NCBI RefSeq assembly: GCF_004339675.1
Contig: NZ_SLVM01000009.1
Span: 85,679 to 149,678 of the forward strand
Reading direction: 5' to 3'
Origin: Rhodovulum steppense
GTDB lineage: Bacteria > Pseudomonadota > Alphaproteobacteria > Rhodobacterales > Rhodobacteraceae
Length of the DNA stretch: 64,000 nucleotides
A program made the position numbers and the translations under genes. Positions 50,971-60,386 of this stretch are shown here, piece by piece (positions within the stretch are counted from its first letter, which is position 1; each line of letters begins with the position of its first letter). A model generated the notes under the pieces. The model was not told the origin of the DNA and made no database searches. It was given only the letters and a program-made list of their open reading frames with translations.

Positions 50971-51010
50971 CTTCTTCTGGCCCCAAATATCCCCGCCGGA
51001 GGCAGATCCG
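50971..51010 (+). repeat. Copy 2 of the intergenic element also at 13701
   Basis: Holds CTTCTTCTGGCCCCAAATAT followed by CCCCGCCGGAGGC, close to the minus-strand copy near 13.7 kb. It lies 14 bp after the small Cys-rich gene, downstream of a stop as in the first copy. Confidence 0.5.
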
Positions 51011-51130
51011 AGCCCGCGGCGCAAGCCGCGGGCGAGACGGGGGCGTGCGCCGCAGGCGCGCCTTGTCGAAAACGCCCGCCGGACCCGGAACGCGGTTTCC
51101 CCGATCCCCTGATGGCGTCATCCTGCGGCG

Positions 51131-52510
51131 ATGCGAGTCGGGCTTTTCCTTTCGGCCGCGCTGGTCCCCGGCCCGGCGCTGGCCCATGCCACCGAGGGCG
51201 GTCTGGTGCTGCTCCTGCCGACCGGCCTTTACATCGCGGGCGGGGCGGTGACGGTGCTGCTGACCTTCGTGCTGGTGGCGCTTGTGCCCGACCGGCGCGC
51301 GGCGGGGCTGTTCCGGCCGCTGCCGCTGTGGCGGGCGCGTCGCGCGCGGCTGTCTGGGGCGACCAGCCTGCTGTCCCTTGCCGCGCTGGCCGGGCTGGTC
51401 GTCCTGGGCCTTCTGGGGTCGCGCAACCCGATGCTGAACCCGCTGCCGCTGGCGGTCTGGAGCCTGTTCTGGGTTGTCCTCGTGCTGGTGCAGGGATGCC
51501 TGTTCGATCTCTGGCGCTGGATCGAGCCCTGGGGCGGGGCCTACGCGCTGCTGCGCCGCCATCCGGGGCTGTCGCGGCATCTGCGCCTGCCCGGCGCGGT
51601 CGGGCATTGGCCCGCGCTGGCGAGTTTCCTGGCCTTCGCCGCGGTGCTGCTGGCCCATCCGGCACCGGCCGATCCGGCGCGCCTGGCCGTGATGGTGGCG
51701 GGTTACTGGGCGTTCCATTTCGCGATGATGCTGGTCTTCGGGCCGAAATGGCTGCGCCGGGGCGAGGGGCTGAGTGTGATGATGCGCGCCTATGCCCGCG
51801 TCGCGCCGCTGGCGGCGCTGCGTGGTCATGTCCGGCTGGGGGTTTCCGGCTGGCAGATTCTGGCCCGCCGCGCGCCGCCGCTTGGCCTTGCGCTGTTTCC
51901 CGTCGCGATCCTGGCCGTGGGGGTGTTCGACGGGCTGCACGAGACGTTCTGGTGGTTCGGCAAGGTGGGCTGGAACCCGTTGCAGTTTCCCGGCCGCAGC
52001 GCGGTGATGGGCACGACATTGGCCGGGCTGTTCGCGACGGTGCTGATCCTGCCGCTGGTCCTTGCGGTGGCGGTGGCGGCGGGGCTGGCGCTGGCGGGGG
52101 AATTGCGGCGCTTCGGGCTGGCCTTTCGCAGCCTTGCGCCTGCGCTGATGCCGATCGCGCTGGCCTATCATTTCGCGCATTACCTGATCGCCCTGCTGAT
52201 CGCGCGGCAATACGCGGGGCAGGCCATCACCGATCCGCTGGGCCGGGGGGCGGATCTGCTGGGGCTGGGGCTGACGCATGTCACCACCGGCTTCCTGAAC
52301 ACGCCCGACAGTGTGCGGGCGATCTTTCTGGCGCAGACCGGGGCGATCGTGCTGGGCCATGCGCTGGCGATCGTCCTGTCGCATGCGGTTGCCGCGCGGC
52401 TGCTGGGCGATCCGCGCAAGGCTGCGCTGAGCCAGGTGCCGCTGGCCGTGGTGATGGTGCTCTTCACGCTGTTCGGGCTGTGGCAACTGGCCTCGCCCCG
52501 CGGGGTCTGA
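51131..52510 (+). CDS. Polytopic membrane protein of unknown function
   Basis: 459 residues with about ten membrane helices (for example TGLYIAGGAVTVLLTFVLVA, LPLAVWSLFWVVLVLVQGCL, MPIALAYHFAHYLIALLIAR). The start MRVGLFLSAALVPGPALAHA looks like a cleavable signal. Pattern blocks such as NPxPLxVWxLFWVVL and FDLWRWIEPWGG resemble, from memory, membrane proteins labelled fenitrothion-hydrolase-related in databases; that label is not evidence of function. Several His in helices 5 and 8 (FHFAM, YHFAHYL) could bind a metal. It precedes the ABC transporter genes by 97 bp and may share their substrate. Confidence 0.75.
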   Translation: MRVGLFLSAALVPGPALAHATEGGLVLLLPTGLYIAGGAVTVLLTFVLVALVPDRRAAGLFRPLPLWRARRARLSGATSLLSLAALAGLVVLGLLGSRNPMLNPLPLAVWSLFWVVLVLVQGCLFDLWRWIEPWGGAYALLRRHPGLSRHLRLPGAVGHWPALASFLAFAAVLLAHPAPADPARLAVMVAGYWAFHFAMMLVFGPKWLRRGEGLSVMMRAYARVAPLAALRGHVRLGVSGWQILARRAPPLGLALFPVAILAVGVFDGLHETFWWFGKVGWNPLQFPGRSAVMGTTLAGLFATVLILPLVLAVAVAAGLALAGELRRFGLAFRSLAPALMPIALAYHFAHYLIALLIARQYAGQAITDPLGRGADLLGLGLTHVTTGFLNTPDSVRAIFLAQTGAIVLGHALAIVLSHAVAARLLGDPRKAALSQVPLAVVMVLFTLFGLWQLASPRGV

Positions 52511-52607
52511 GGCGTCGCGGGAGCGTCAGACATGGACAAAGCCCGCGCGCCCCGACAGACTGGCGCGCGAAACGCCACAACGCCGTTGCTTGCCGGGGGA
52601 TGAAGCC

Positions 52608-53912
52608 ATGTCCGATCCGACCAAACCGGGCGCCACGCCCGCCGATCCCGCCCGCCGCGCCGCGCTGAAGACGCTGGCCGGGGCGGGGGCTGCTGCGGCC
52701 GCGCTGCCGCTCTGGGCGCGCTATACGCATGCCCAGAGCGCCGCGCCGATCCGCGTGGGGTTCCAGATGCATGCCACCGGCATCGGGGCGGCCTATGGGC
52801 GGTGGTATGACCGCACCACGCGGGCGGCGGCGCGGGTGATCAACGCGGCGGGCGGCATCAATGGGCGGCCGCTGGAAATCGTGACCGAGGATGACGGCAC
52901 CGACCCGCGGCGCGGGGCCGAGGTGGTCGAGAAATTCGCCAACCAGCATCGGGTGGACGTGGCCTTCGGCACGCTGTTCAGCCATGTGGTGATCGGATCC
53001 GCCCCGCGGGCGGGCGAGTTGAAGCTGCCCTATTTCGTGGTCTCGGAGGGCCATCACGTCGCCAGCGGAATGCTGAACCGCTGGACGCTGCAGCCCGGCA
53101 TCACGGATGTCAAAAGCCAGGTTCTGGCCGTGGCGCCCTTCGTGGCCGAGACGCTGGGCAGGAAGGTCACGATGATCTTTCCCGATTACGCCTTCGGCCA
53201 TGACCATCGCGACTTCTTCTCCGAGGCGATCGCGGCGCAGGGCGGCGAGGTGATCGCCAAGCTGGCGATCCCGCCCACCGAGACCTCGTTCACCAGGTAT
53301 TTCCCCCGCATCCCGCGCGAGACCGAGGTGATCTATCACGTCATGGTCGGCCCCGCGGTGCTGACCTTCGTCAAGGAGATGGGCGAGTTCTTCGGCCCCT
53401 CGCGCCCGGCGATCTTCGGCTTCATCGACAGCCTGGAGGCGGTGGACCTGCGCAGCCCCGGGCTCGACTTCCTGGAAGGCACCTATTTCTGGGAGGGGAT
53501 GCCGCGTTACGTCCAGCCCGACCAGACCGAGTTCGACCGCCATTTCCGCGCCGAAGTCGGCATCGACGAGAATGGCGCCTCGGCGAGCGATCCGCGCGAC
53601 GTGTCGACCTATGCCCATATGTTCGGCTGCTGGGAGACGCTTTACATCATCAAGCGCGGGATGGAGGCGGCGGGCTATGCCGGGCCGCAGGATCGCCAGA
53701 AACTGGTCGAGGCGGTCGAGGCGATGACCGACATGCCGGAATCGAACGAGCATCCGCAGGGCGCCAAGCTGTTCAACGGGCGGACCCATCAGGTATTCGG
53801 CCAGCAGCATGTCTCCAGGCTGGAAAACGGGCGTCTGGACGTGGTGCGCACCGTGCCGCTGGAGGAGACCTTCTATCCCGACGAGGTGGATTACACCACG
53901 CGCCCGTTCTGA
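52608..53912 (+). CDS. ABC transporter substrate-binding protein, branched-chain amino acid/amide type, Tat-exported
   Basis: 434 residues. RRAALKTLAGAGAAAAALPL is a Tat signal, cleaved near YTHAQS. The mature protein has type I binding-protein segments RVGFQMHATGIGAAYGRWYD, AARVINAAGGINGRPLEIVT, PYFVVSEGHHVASGMLNRWT and VTMIFPDYAFGHDHRDFFSE. This HAAT family binds branched-chain amino acids, amides or urea; ligand not determined. The ATG after GGGGGATGAAGCC is used. First of five transporter genes transcribed together. Confidence 0.92.
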   Translation: MSDPTKPGATPADPARRAALKTLAGAGAAAAALPLWARYTHAQSAAPIRVGFQMHATGIGAAYGRWYDRTTRAAARVINAAGGINGRPLEIVTEDDGTDPRRGAEVVEKFANQHRVDVAFGTLFSHVVIGSAPRAGELKLPYFVVSEGHHVASGMLNRWTLQPGITDVKSQVLAVAPFVAETLGRKVTMIFPDYAFGHDHRDFFSEAIAAQGGEVIAKLAIPPTETSFTRYFPRIPRETEVIYHVMVGPAVLTFVKEMGEFFGPSRPAIFGFIDSLEAVDLRSPGLDFLEGTYFWEGMPRYVQPDQTEFDRHFRAEVGIDENGASASDPRDVSTYAHMFGCWETLYIIKRGMEAAGYAGPQDRQKLVEAVEAMTDMPESNEHPQGAKLFNGRTHQVFGQQHVSRLENGRLDVVRTVPLEETFYPDEVDYTTRPF

Positions 53913-53948
53913 GCGCCGCCCGTCCCCCCGACAGGAGAACGCGACCGC

Positions 53949-54872
53949 ATGGAGTTCGGTCCCTACCTGATGCTGGCCGCGCTGGAAGGCGCGGTGACGG
54001 CCGCGGTGCTGGCGCTGATGGCCGCGGGGCTGAGCCTTGTCTTCGGGGTGATGCGGGTGGTCAATGTCGCGCATGGCGAGTTCTACATGCTGGGCGCGGT
54101 ACTGGCCTTTGTCGTCGCGGGCATGGCGGGCGGGGGCGCCCTGGGCTTCGTCGCGGCACTGGTCGCGGTGCCGCTGATCGTGGGCGCGCTGGCGGTGGCG
54201 GCCGATGTCACGGTGCTGAAACGGGTGGGCTATGACCCCGAGCGGACCATCGTCGCGACCATCGGGATTCTCTACATCCTTCAGCAGGTGACGCTGATGG
54301 GCTATGGCCCGGATGCGCGGCCGGTGGCGGCGCCCTTCAACCAGCGCATCGCGCTGCCCTGGGTCGAATGGGGCGCGGGGGGACCGTCGCTTTACTGGCC
54401 CTGGGGGCTGTCGATCACCTCTTACAAGCTGTTCGTGATCGGGGCGGCGGTCGTGGTCCTGGCCGGGCTGTGGGTCCTGATGACGCGCACGCGGATCGGG
54501 CTGGTGATGCGCGCCACGCAACTGGATCGCGAGACGGCGCAGGCCTTCGGCATCCCGGTGGAGCGGGTCTATGCGCTGGTCTTCGGGCTGGGGGCGGGGC
54601 TGGCGGCGCTGGCGGGCGTGCTGATCGTGCCGATCCAGCAGGCGCATTACCTGATGGGGGGCGATGCGCTGCTGCTGTCCTTCATCGTGGTGATCATCGG
54701 GGGGCTGGGCAGCCTGCCCGGCACGCTGATCGCGGCGCTGCTGATCGGGCTGTCGGATGGCATCCTGTCGGTGTTCTTCTCGCCGACGCTGGCCAAGATC
54801 GTCGCGACGCTTCTGGTGGCCCTGGTGCTGGTGTTCCGCCCGCAGGGGCTGATGGGGAAGGCGCCGCGATGA
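53949..54872 (+). CDS. livH: Branched-chain amino acid/amide ABC transporter permease (LivH-like)
   Basis: 307 residues, about eight membrane helices. LMAAGLSLVFGVMRVVNVAH, GEFYMLGAVLAFVVAGM, RTRIGLVMRATQLDRETAQA, FGIPVERVYALVFGLGAGLA and FIVVIIGGLGSLPGTLIAAL are the LivH hallmarks, including the cytoplasmic ATPase-docking loop (ATQLDRETAQAFGI). Follows the binding-protein gene by 36 bp; AGGAG is upstream. Next gene overlaps by 4 bp. Confidence 0.94.
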   Translation: MEFGPYLMLAALEGAVTAAVLALMAAGLSLVFGVMRVVNVAHGEFYMLGAVLAFVVAGMAGGGALGFVAALVAVPLIVGALAVAADVTVLKRVGYDPERTIVATIGILYILQQVTLMGYGPDARPVAAPFNQRIALPWVEWGAGGPSLYWPWGLSITSYKLFVIGAAVVVLAGLWVLMTRTRIGLVMRATQLDRETAQAFGIPVERVYALVFGLGAGLAALAGVLIVPIQQAHYLMGGDALLLSFIVVIIGGLGSLPGTLIAALLIGLSDGILSVFFSPTLAKIVATLLVALVLVFRPQGLMGKAPR

Positions 54873-55807
54873 ATGCCCGTATCCTTGCGCTGCATGGCGG
54901 GTTGCTCGCGCTGTTGCTGGCGCTGCATTTCCTGCTGCCGGTCTATCACCATGGCAACCTGGCGCGGATCATGGTGCTGGCCTGCTATGCGATCGGCTAC
55001 AACCTGTTGTTCGGCTATACCGGCCTTCTGAGCCTTGGGCATGCGATGTTCTTTGCAGCCGGAATGTACGGGATGGGGATGCCGCTCTACCATCTGGGGC
55101 TGGGGGCGGAACTGGCCTTTCTGGCCGGGATCGCGGCGGCCGGGGGGCTGGCGCTGGTGGTCGGCCTGCTCGCGTTGCGGACGGTGGGCGTGGCCTTCAT
55201 GATCGTGACGCTGATGTTTTCGCAGGCCTTCTATCTGGCGATCCTGCTGGCCGTGCGCTGGACGCGGGGCGACGAGGGGCTGGTGCTGGCCGGGGCGGAC
55301 CGGGTGCTTTTCGGGCTGGACCTGACCGATCCGGATATCCGCTACCTGCTGGCGCTGGGGCTGTTCGCGCTTTGCCTGTCCGCGGCGCTGTGGCTGGTGC
55401 GGCGGCCCTTTGGCCGGGTGCTGGTCGCGATCCGCGAGAACCCCGAGCGGGCCGAGTTGCTGGGCTATGACATCTTCCGCCACAAGCTGGCGGCGGTGGT
55501 GCTGTCGGGGCTGTTCTCGGGCGCTGCGGGGGCGGCCTACGGGCTGATGTTCGGCTATGTCGGCGCCAGTTTCGCCGAGGTGCATTTCTCGATCTTCCCG
55601 CTTCTGTGGGTGCTGCTGGGCGGCGCGGGCACGGTGATCGGGCCGTTCTTCGGCGTGCTGTTCATGTTCTACCTGATCGACATCTCGTCGGGGCTGACAC
55701 CGGCCTACATGCTGGTCGCGGGCGTGGCGCTGGTGCTCCTGACGCTGTTCGCGCCGCAGGGGCTGGTGGGCGAGGTGCGGCGGCGCTGGCTGAGGTGGCT
55801 GCCATGA
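54869..55807 (+). CDS. livM: Branched-chain amino acid/amide ABC transporter permease (LivM-like)
   Basis: 312 residues, partner of the LivH-like subunit. AIGYNLLFGYTGLLSLGHAM, FFAAGMYGMGMPLYHLGLG, ALRTVGVAFMIVTLMFSQAF, VLVAIRENPERAELLGYDIF and FPLLWVLLGGAGTVIGPFFG are family landmarks, with IRENPERAELLGYD the coupling loop. The start is fixed by ATGA overlap with livH; the longer frame upstream lies inside livH. Followed by livG, also overlapping. Confidence 0.94.
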   Translation: MNARILALHGGLLALLLALHFLLPVYHHGNLARIMVLACYAIGYNLLFGYTGLLSLGHAMFFAAGMYGMGMPLYHLGLGAELAFLAGIAAAGGLALVVGLLALRTVGVAFMIVTLMFSQAFYLAILLAVRWTRGDEGLVLAGADRVLFGLDLTDPDIRYLLALGLFALCLSAALWLVRRPFGRVLVAIRENPERAELLGYDIFRHKLAAVVLSGLFSGAAGAAYGLMFGYVGASFAEVHFSIFPLLWVLLGGAGTVIGPFFGVLFMFYLIDISSGLTPAYMLVAGVALVLLTLFAPQGLVGEVRRRWLRWLP

Positions 55808-56529
55808 GCGCGCTTCTGTCCACGCGGGCGCTGTCTAAATCCTTTGCCGGGCTGCGCGCGGTGCATGAGGTCGATTTCGACCTGGAACCGGGCGAGATCC
55901 GGGCGCTGATCGGGCCGAACGGGGCGGGCAAGACGACCCTGGTGTCGATGCTGATCGGACGGGTGGCGCCCACATCGGGGACCATCCATTTCGAGGGGCG
56001 CGACATCACCCGGCTGCCCGCCCATGCGCGGGTGCGGCTGGGCATGGCCTACACGTTCCAGATCACCTCGGTCTTCGCGCGGCTCGACGTGGCCGAGAAC
56101 GTGGCGCTGGCCGCGCGGCGCAGGCTGGGCGGCGACCGGGCCGCGGTGGCGCGCGAGACGGCGGCCGTGCTGGAACGGGTGGGGCTTGCGGGCCATGGCG
56201 ATGCGCTGGCGGGCGATCTGAGCTATGGCCATCAGCGGCTTCTGGAACTGGCGATGGGTCTGGCGCAGGCGCCGCGCCTGCTGATCCTGGACGAGCCGAC
56301 GCAGGGGCTGGCCGAGGGCGAGATCGCTGCGTTCAGGCAGCTGATCCGCGATGTCGCGGCCGATGCGACGGTCCTGCTGATCGAGCACAACATGGGCGTG
56401 GTCATGGCACTGGCCGACCGGATCACGGTCCTGGATTTCGGCGAGGTGCTGGCCGAGGGCAGCCCGGCCGGGATCCATGCCTCGGCCGCGGTGCAGGCGG
56501 CCTATCTGGGGACCGGCGCGGATGCTTGA
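55804..56529 (+). CDS. livG: Branched-chain amino acid/amide ABC transporter ATPase (LivG-like)
   Basis: 241 residues. Walker A GPNGAGKTTLVSMLIG, Q-loop TFQITSVFARLDVAENVALA, signature DLSYGHQRLLELAMGLAQAP (the LSYG variant of this family), Walker B LLILDEPTQGL and H-loop VLLIEHNMGVVMALADRITV. Drives uptake with LivF. Begins with ATGA overlap on livM and overlaps livF by 8 bp. Confidence 0.95.
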   Translation: MSALLSTRALSKSFAGLRAVHEVDFDLEPGEIRALIGPNGAGKTTLVSMLIGRVAPTSGTIHFEGRDITRLPAHARVRLGMAYTFQITSVFARLDVAENVALAARRRLGGDRAAVARETAAVLERVGLAGHGDALAGDLSYGHQRLLELAMGLAQAPRLLILDEPTQGLAEGEIAAFRQLIRDVAADATVLLIEHNMGVVMALADRITVLDFGEVLAEGSPAGIHASAAVQAAYLGTGADA

Positions 56530-57217
56530 GGTGACGGGCATCGACGCGGGCTATGGCCCGGTGCAGGTGCTGCGCGGGCTGTCGCTGGCCGTCCGGCCGG
56601 GCGAGATCACCTGCCTTCTGGGCCGCAACGGCGCGGGCAAGACCACGACGATGAAGGCGATCATGGGGCTCCTGCCGCTGAGCGCGGGCCGGATCACGCT
56701 GGAGGGCGAGGATATCGGCCGTCTGCCCGCCCATGAGGTGCCCCGGCGCGGGATCGGCTATATCCCGCAGGGGCGGCGGCTGTTTGCCGAGCTGACGGTC
56801 GCGCAGAACCTGGAGATCGGTCTGATGACGCGGAACAGCCCGCGCCATGTGCTGGCCCGGGTGCTGGATCTGTTCCCGCGGCTGGCCGACCGGATGGGCC
56901 AGCGCGCCGAAACCCTGTCGGGGGGCGAACAGCAGATGCTGGCGACCGCCCGCGCGCTGTGCCTTGAGCCGCGCGTCCTGTTGCTGGACGAGCCGACCGA
57001 GGGACTGCAACCCTCGATGATCGAGGCTATCCGCCAGGTGGTGATCCGGCTGAAATCCGAGGGCGTGGCGATCCTTCTGGTGGAACAGAGGCTTGATGCG
57101 GTGCTGTCGGCCGCCGACCGGGTCGTGTTCATCGAGAACGGCCAGGTCCGCGAGACCGCCGGGGCGGTCGATCTGCGCGCCCGGCCCGAGATGCTGAAAC
57201 GCTATCTGGGTGTCTGA
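56522..57217 (+). CDS. livF: Branched-chain amino acid/amide ABC transporter ATPase (LivF-like)
   Basis: 231 residues. Walker A GRNGAGKTTTMKAIMG, Q-loop IPQGRRLFAELTVAQNLEIG, signature LSGGEQQMLATARALCLEP, Walker B VLLLDEPTEGLQP and H-loop ILLVEQRLDAVLSAADRVVF. It pairs with LivG on the cytoplasmic side. The inner ATG of the frame is preferred because it overlaps the livG end by the usual short distance; the residues before it repeat livG sequence in another frame. Last gene of the operon. Confidence 0.95.
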   Translation: MLEVTGIDAGYGPVQVLRGLSLAVRPGEITCLLGRNGAGKTTTMKAIMGLLPLSAGRITLEGEDIGRLPAHEVPRRGIGYIPQGRRLFAELTVAQNLEIGLMTRNSPRHVLARVLDLFPRLADRMGQRAETLSGGEQQMLATARALCLEPRVLLLDEPTEGLQPSMIEAIRQVVIRLKSEGVAILLVEQRLDAVLSAADRVVFIENGQVRETAGAVDLRARPEMLKRYLGV

Positions 57218-57487
57218 CTGATTCGGTTGATCCTGCAGGAACCCGCCCGTGACCTTCCGGCCCCGGGCGAAGGAGGACTTGTGTACCTCAATGGCCATGT
57301 GTGCGCCATCGTGAGGTCCAGTGGCTGCCCAAAAACCGGCACAAGGAGCGGCAATAAGACGCTTCCCGGCGTGCTGCGGCTTCTCCGGGTCGCCCGCGTC
57401 CGTCGAGAATCGTTCACCAGTTCTTAGGCTTCGCGGGCTTAGACAGACGGAGACATTGATTGACACGCAGGAACACGGGGATTCGGA
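57218..57487. other. Gap between transporter and chemotaxis operons
   Basis: 270 bp with no gene. Right after livF is a 10-bp perfect palindrome (TCCTGCAGGA) that could help end transcription. The TTGACA at 57460 is too close to the STAS start to be a -35 element, and no convincing promoter was found, although one for the chemotaxis operon must lie here. Confidence 0.5.
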
Positions 57488-57778
57488 ATGGAGCCTGATC
57501 GTCACCTGGATCTCGATATCCGCGATCCCGCCTGGGCCGACGCGCCCGGCGAGATCGTGAAGGCCGTCCTCGGGGACGGGCCCCATGCCGTGACCGTGCG
57601 CGCTGACGGGGCCGCCGCGCCCACGGCGCTCGCGGCCCAGCTTCTTGTCTTTCTCAGGCGCCGGGTCGAAGCCGATGGCGGGAGTTTCGCCGTCTGCGAT
57701 CCGTCCGCGGGGTTCGTCGAAGGTCTGACATTGCTCGGCCTCGGCGATGCGATTCTCGGCACCGAAGGAGTACAGTAA
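57488..57778 (+). CDS. STAS-domain protein of the chemotaxis operon
   Basis: 96 residues, a lone STAS domain as seen first in many alphaproteobacterial che operons. AGEIVKAVLGDGPHAVTVRA-like start (PGEIVKAVLGDGPHAV), the central helix AAQLLVFLRRRVEADGGSFA and the last GFVEGLTLLGLGDAILG fit the fold. The usual phosphorylatable Ser/Thr loop reads AAAPTALAA, so switching by a SpoIIAB-type kinase may use Thr or be lost. Its stop TAA shares one base with the CheY start (TAATG). Confidence 0.8.
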   Translation: MEPDRHLDLDIRDPAWADAPGEIVKAVLGDGPHAVTVRADGAAAPTALAAQLLVFLRRRVEADGGSFAVCDPSAGFVEGLTLLGLGDAILGTEGVQ

Positions 57779-58146
57779 TGATCAACATCCTTGCCATCGA
57801 CGATTCAATGACCATGCGCGAGATGGTTCGGGAGGTGCTGAGTTCGGCGGGCTTCTCGGTCACCACGGCGAATGACGGCGTGCATGGCGTCGACGTGTTC
57901 CAGCAGGACCAGTACGACGCGGTCATCACCGACATCAACATGCCGAAGATGGACGGGTTCGGCGTGATCGAATCCATCCGCGGTGGCGGCGTCAACACCC
58001 GCGTGCCGATCCTTGTGCTGACAACCGAAAGCGGTCCGGCGCTGAAGGAACGGGCGCGTAATGCCGGTGCGACGGGCTGGATCGTCAAACCCTTCGAGGA
58101 CGAAAGCCTGATCAGTGTGATCCGCCGTGTGACGGGGGTACGCTGA
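57778..58146 (+). CDS. cheY: CheY-like response regulator
   Basis: 122 residues, a single receiver domain. Acidic pair Asp8/Asp9, phosphoacceptor Asp52 in AVITDINMPKMDG, Thr in LVLTTES (about 82) and Lys104 in WIVKPFED make a complete receiver. It would carry the signal from CheA to the flagellar motor. Overlaps the STAS gene and is followed by cheA 2 bp later. Confidence 0.94.
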   Translation: MINILAIDDSMTMREMVREVLSSAGFSVTTANDGVHGVDVFQQDQYDAVITDINMPKMDGFGVIESIRGGGVNTRVPILVLTTESGPALKERARNAGATGWIVKPFEDESLISVIRRVTGVR

Positions 58147-58148
58147 CC

Positions 58149-60386
58149 ATGTCCCGCGATGATCTCAAGGCCACCTTCTTCGCCGAGTGCGAGGACCTTC
58201 TGGAACAGCTTTCCGAAGGCTCGCAGGAAATGATCGCCGGGACCGCCGACGACGACACGGTGAACGCGATCTTCCGCGCGGTGCATTCGATCAAGGGCGC
58301 GGCCGGGGCCTTCGGGCTGGAGAACCTGGTGACCTTCGCCCATTGCTTCGAAACGGTGCTCGACCGGGTGCGCTCGGGCGACCTGGTGCCCGACACTGAT
58401 GCGCTGCACACGATCCTGCGATCGGGCGACATGCTGGCCGACCTCGTGGAACTCGCCCAGTCCGACAGCACCGAGATCCCCGAGGCGATGCCCGCGATCC
58501 TTGACAAGCTGAACGAATTGTCCGGCGCGGAACACACGGCCGCGGCAGGCGCAGATGCGGCCGCCGACATGGACATGGACGGGGGCTTTTTCGGTTTCCA
58601 GCCGCTCATCCTCGATCCGATCGACGAAGACGAGCCGTCCGAGACGATGGCGGAAGCCGGATTCCGCATCCGACTGACGGCAAGCTCGGATCTCTTCCGC
58701 AACGGGCATGATCCGGTGCTGCTGTTTTCCGAACTCGCGGCGCTCGGCCAGATCGAGACGCAATGTGATCTGTCGGCGCTGCCCGTCGACGAAGCGTTCG
58801 ACCCGGAACGCTGCTATCTGAACTGGGATCTCACTCTGCGCGGCCAGGTGGCTGAGGATGCCGTACGCGATGTCTTCATGTTCCTGGAGGATCTCTGCGT
58901 GATCGAGCCGATCGGCGACCCGGTCGCTGTCGGAACCGCCGGGGGCGATCCGTTCCCCGTCGAGGCTGCGGCCGATCCTGCATCTGTGGACATCTCGCCG
59001 CCGCGGGTTTCGATGGACGAATCCGCTCCGCCTGATCCCGCACCCGCGCCGATCGAACTGGCGCTTTCTGCCGAAACTGGCGCCCCGGCCCGGGCCGCCG
59101 CGTCTGCCGAGCCGGTCGACCGGCCGAAGGGACCGGCGAAAGCCGCCGCGGCAGTGCCCCAGACCACGCTGCGGGTCGATCCCGAACGCGTGGACCGGCT
59201 GATCAACACCGTGGGCGAGTTGATTATCAACCAGGCGGTGATCGCGCAGAAGCTGCTCGAGATGGGGCTGGCCTCGAACTCCGACATCATGAGCGATCTC
59301 GACGATTACCAGTATCTCGCCCGCGAGCTGCAGGAAGGCGTCATGGCGATCCGCGCCCAGCCGGTCAAGCCGCTGTTCCAGCGAATGCAGCGTATCGTGC
59401 GCGAGGCCTCAGACAGCCTGGGCAAGGAGGTCGTGCTGGTCACCGAGGGCGAGGGGACCGAGATCGACAAGACCTTGGTCGAGCGTCTTGCCGAGCCGCT
59501 GACCCACATGATCCGAAATGCCGTTGATCACGGGATCGAAAGTCCGGAGAAGCGGGTCGCCGCGGGCAAGTCGGCGCTGGGCACGATCCGGCTTTCGGCC
59601 GCGCATCGCTCGGGCGACGTGTTGATCGAGATTGCCGATGACGGTGCCGGGCTGAACCGCAAACGCATCCTCGAGATCGCGGTATCCAAGGGGCTGATCC
59701 CGGCTGACGCCAAGCTGAGCGAGCCGGAGATAGACAACCTCCTGTTCATGGCCGGGTTCTCGACGGCAGAGAAGGTGACCAATCTGTCGGGCCGCGGCGT
59801 AGGGATGGACGTGGTCAAGACCGCGATCACCTCGCTTGGCGGCAAGGTCTCGATCTCGAGCCGCCCGGGCGAGGGGACATCTTTCTCGATCTCGCTGCCG
59901 CTTACCCTTGCGGTTATGGACGGCATGGTGATCCACGCCGCCAGCCAGACCCTGGTCGCGCCGCTTTCCAGCGTGCTGGAAACGATCCGCCCGCGCCCCC
60001 AGGATGTCGTGCCGTATGGCCGCGAGGGTCGGCTCCTGTCGATTCGAGGCACCTATGTTCCGATCGTCCATCTGGGCAACCTTCTGGGCTTTTCCTGCGG
60101 GGACGAAATCACCTCGGACAACATCCTGATCCTGATCCGCTCGGAGCGCTCGGGCCATGTCGCCCTCGCTGTGGACGAGATTTCGGATCAGCGACAGGTC
60201 GTGGTGAAGAGCCTTGAGGGCAATTACGGCGCGATCGAGGGGATTTCGGCCGCCACCATCCTGGGCGATGGCAGGATCGCCCTGATCATCGACACCGATG
60301 CCATCCTAACCCTTGCCGGAGATCTCGGCCGGGACGTGGCGCTGATAGAGGAGACGCAGCATGGCAAGACCGCAGCAATGGTCTGA
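58149..60386 (+). CDS. cheA: Chemotaxis histidine kinase CheA
   Basis: 745 residues. HPt domain with His46 in AVHSIKGAAGAF; a linker/P2-like part (about 170-265) rich in acidic patches; a Pro/Ala linker; the P3 dimerisation helix (VDRLINTVGELIINQAVIA); the HATPase domain with N box HMIRNAVDHGIE, G1 DDGAGLN and G2 GRGVGMDVVKTAI; and a CheW-like C-terminus (PLSSVLETIRPRPQDVVPYG, IVVDE-type VALAVDEISDQRQVVVKSLE). It phosphorylates the CheY proteins of the operon. Overlaps cheW by 26 bp. Confidence 0.96.
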   Translation: MSRDDLKATFFAECEDLLEQLSEGSQEMIAGTADDDTVNAIFRAVHSIKGAAGAFGLENLVTFAHCFETVLDRVRSGDLVPDTDALHTILRSGDMLADLVELAQSDSTEIPEAMPAILDKLNELSGAEHTAAAGADAAADMDMDGGFFGFQPLILDPIDEDEPSETMAEAGFRIRLTASSDLFRNGHDPVLLFSELAALGQIETQCDLSALPVDEAFDPERCYLNWDLTLRGQVAEDAVRDVFMFLEDLCVIEPIGDPVAVGTAGGDPFPVEAAADPASVDISPPRVSMDESAPPDPAPAPIELALSAETGAPARAAASAEPVDRPKGPAKAAAAVPQTTLRVDPERVDRLINTVGELIINQAVIAQKLLEMGLASNSDIMSDLDDYQYLARELQEGVMAIRAQPVKPLFQRMQRIVREASDSLGKEVVLVTEGEGTEIDKTLVERLAEPLTHMIRNAVDHGIESPEKRVAAGKSALGTIRLSAAHRSGDVLIEIADDGAGLNRKRILEIAVSKGLIPADAKLSEPEIDNLLFMAGFSTAEKVTNLSGRGVGMDVVKTAITSLGGKVSISSRPGEGTSFSISLPLTLAVMDGMVIHAASQTLVAPLSSVLETIRPRPQDVVPYGREGRLLSIRGTYVPIVHLGNLLGFSCGDEITSDNILILIRSERSGHVALAVDEISDQRQVVVKSLEGNYGAIEGISAATILGDGRIALIIDTDAILTLAGDLGRDVALIEETQHGKTAAMV

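Noticed and set aside
57227..57238. GGTTGATCCTGC, identical to the start of archaeal/eukaryotic small-subunit rRNA
   Set aside because: A 12-nt chance match; the following sequence is not rRNA and the organism is bacterial.
57460..57465. TTGACA as a -35 promoter element of the chemotaxis operon
   Set aside because: The matching -10 would fall on the STAS start codon, leaving no room for a leader with a ribosome site.
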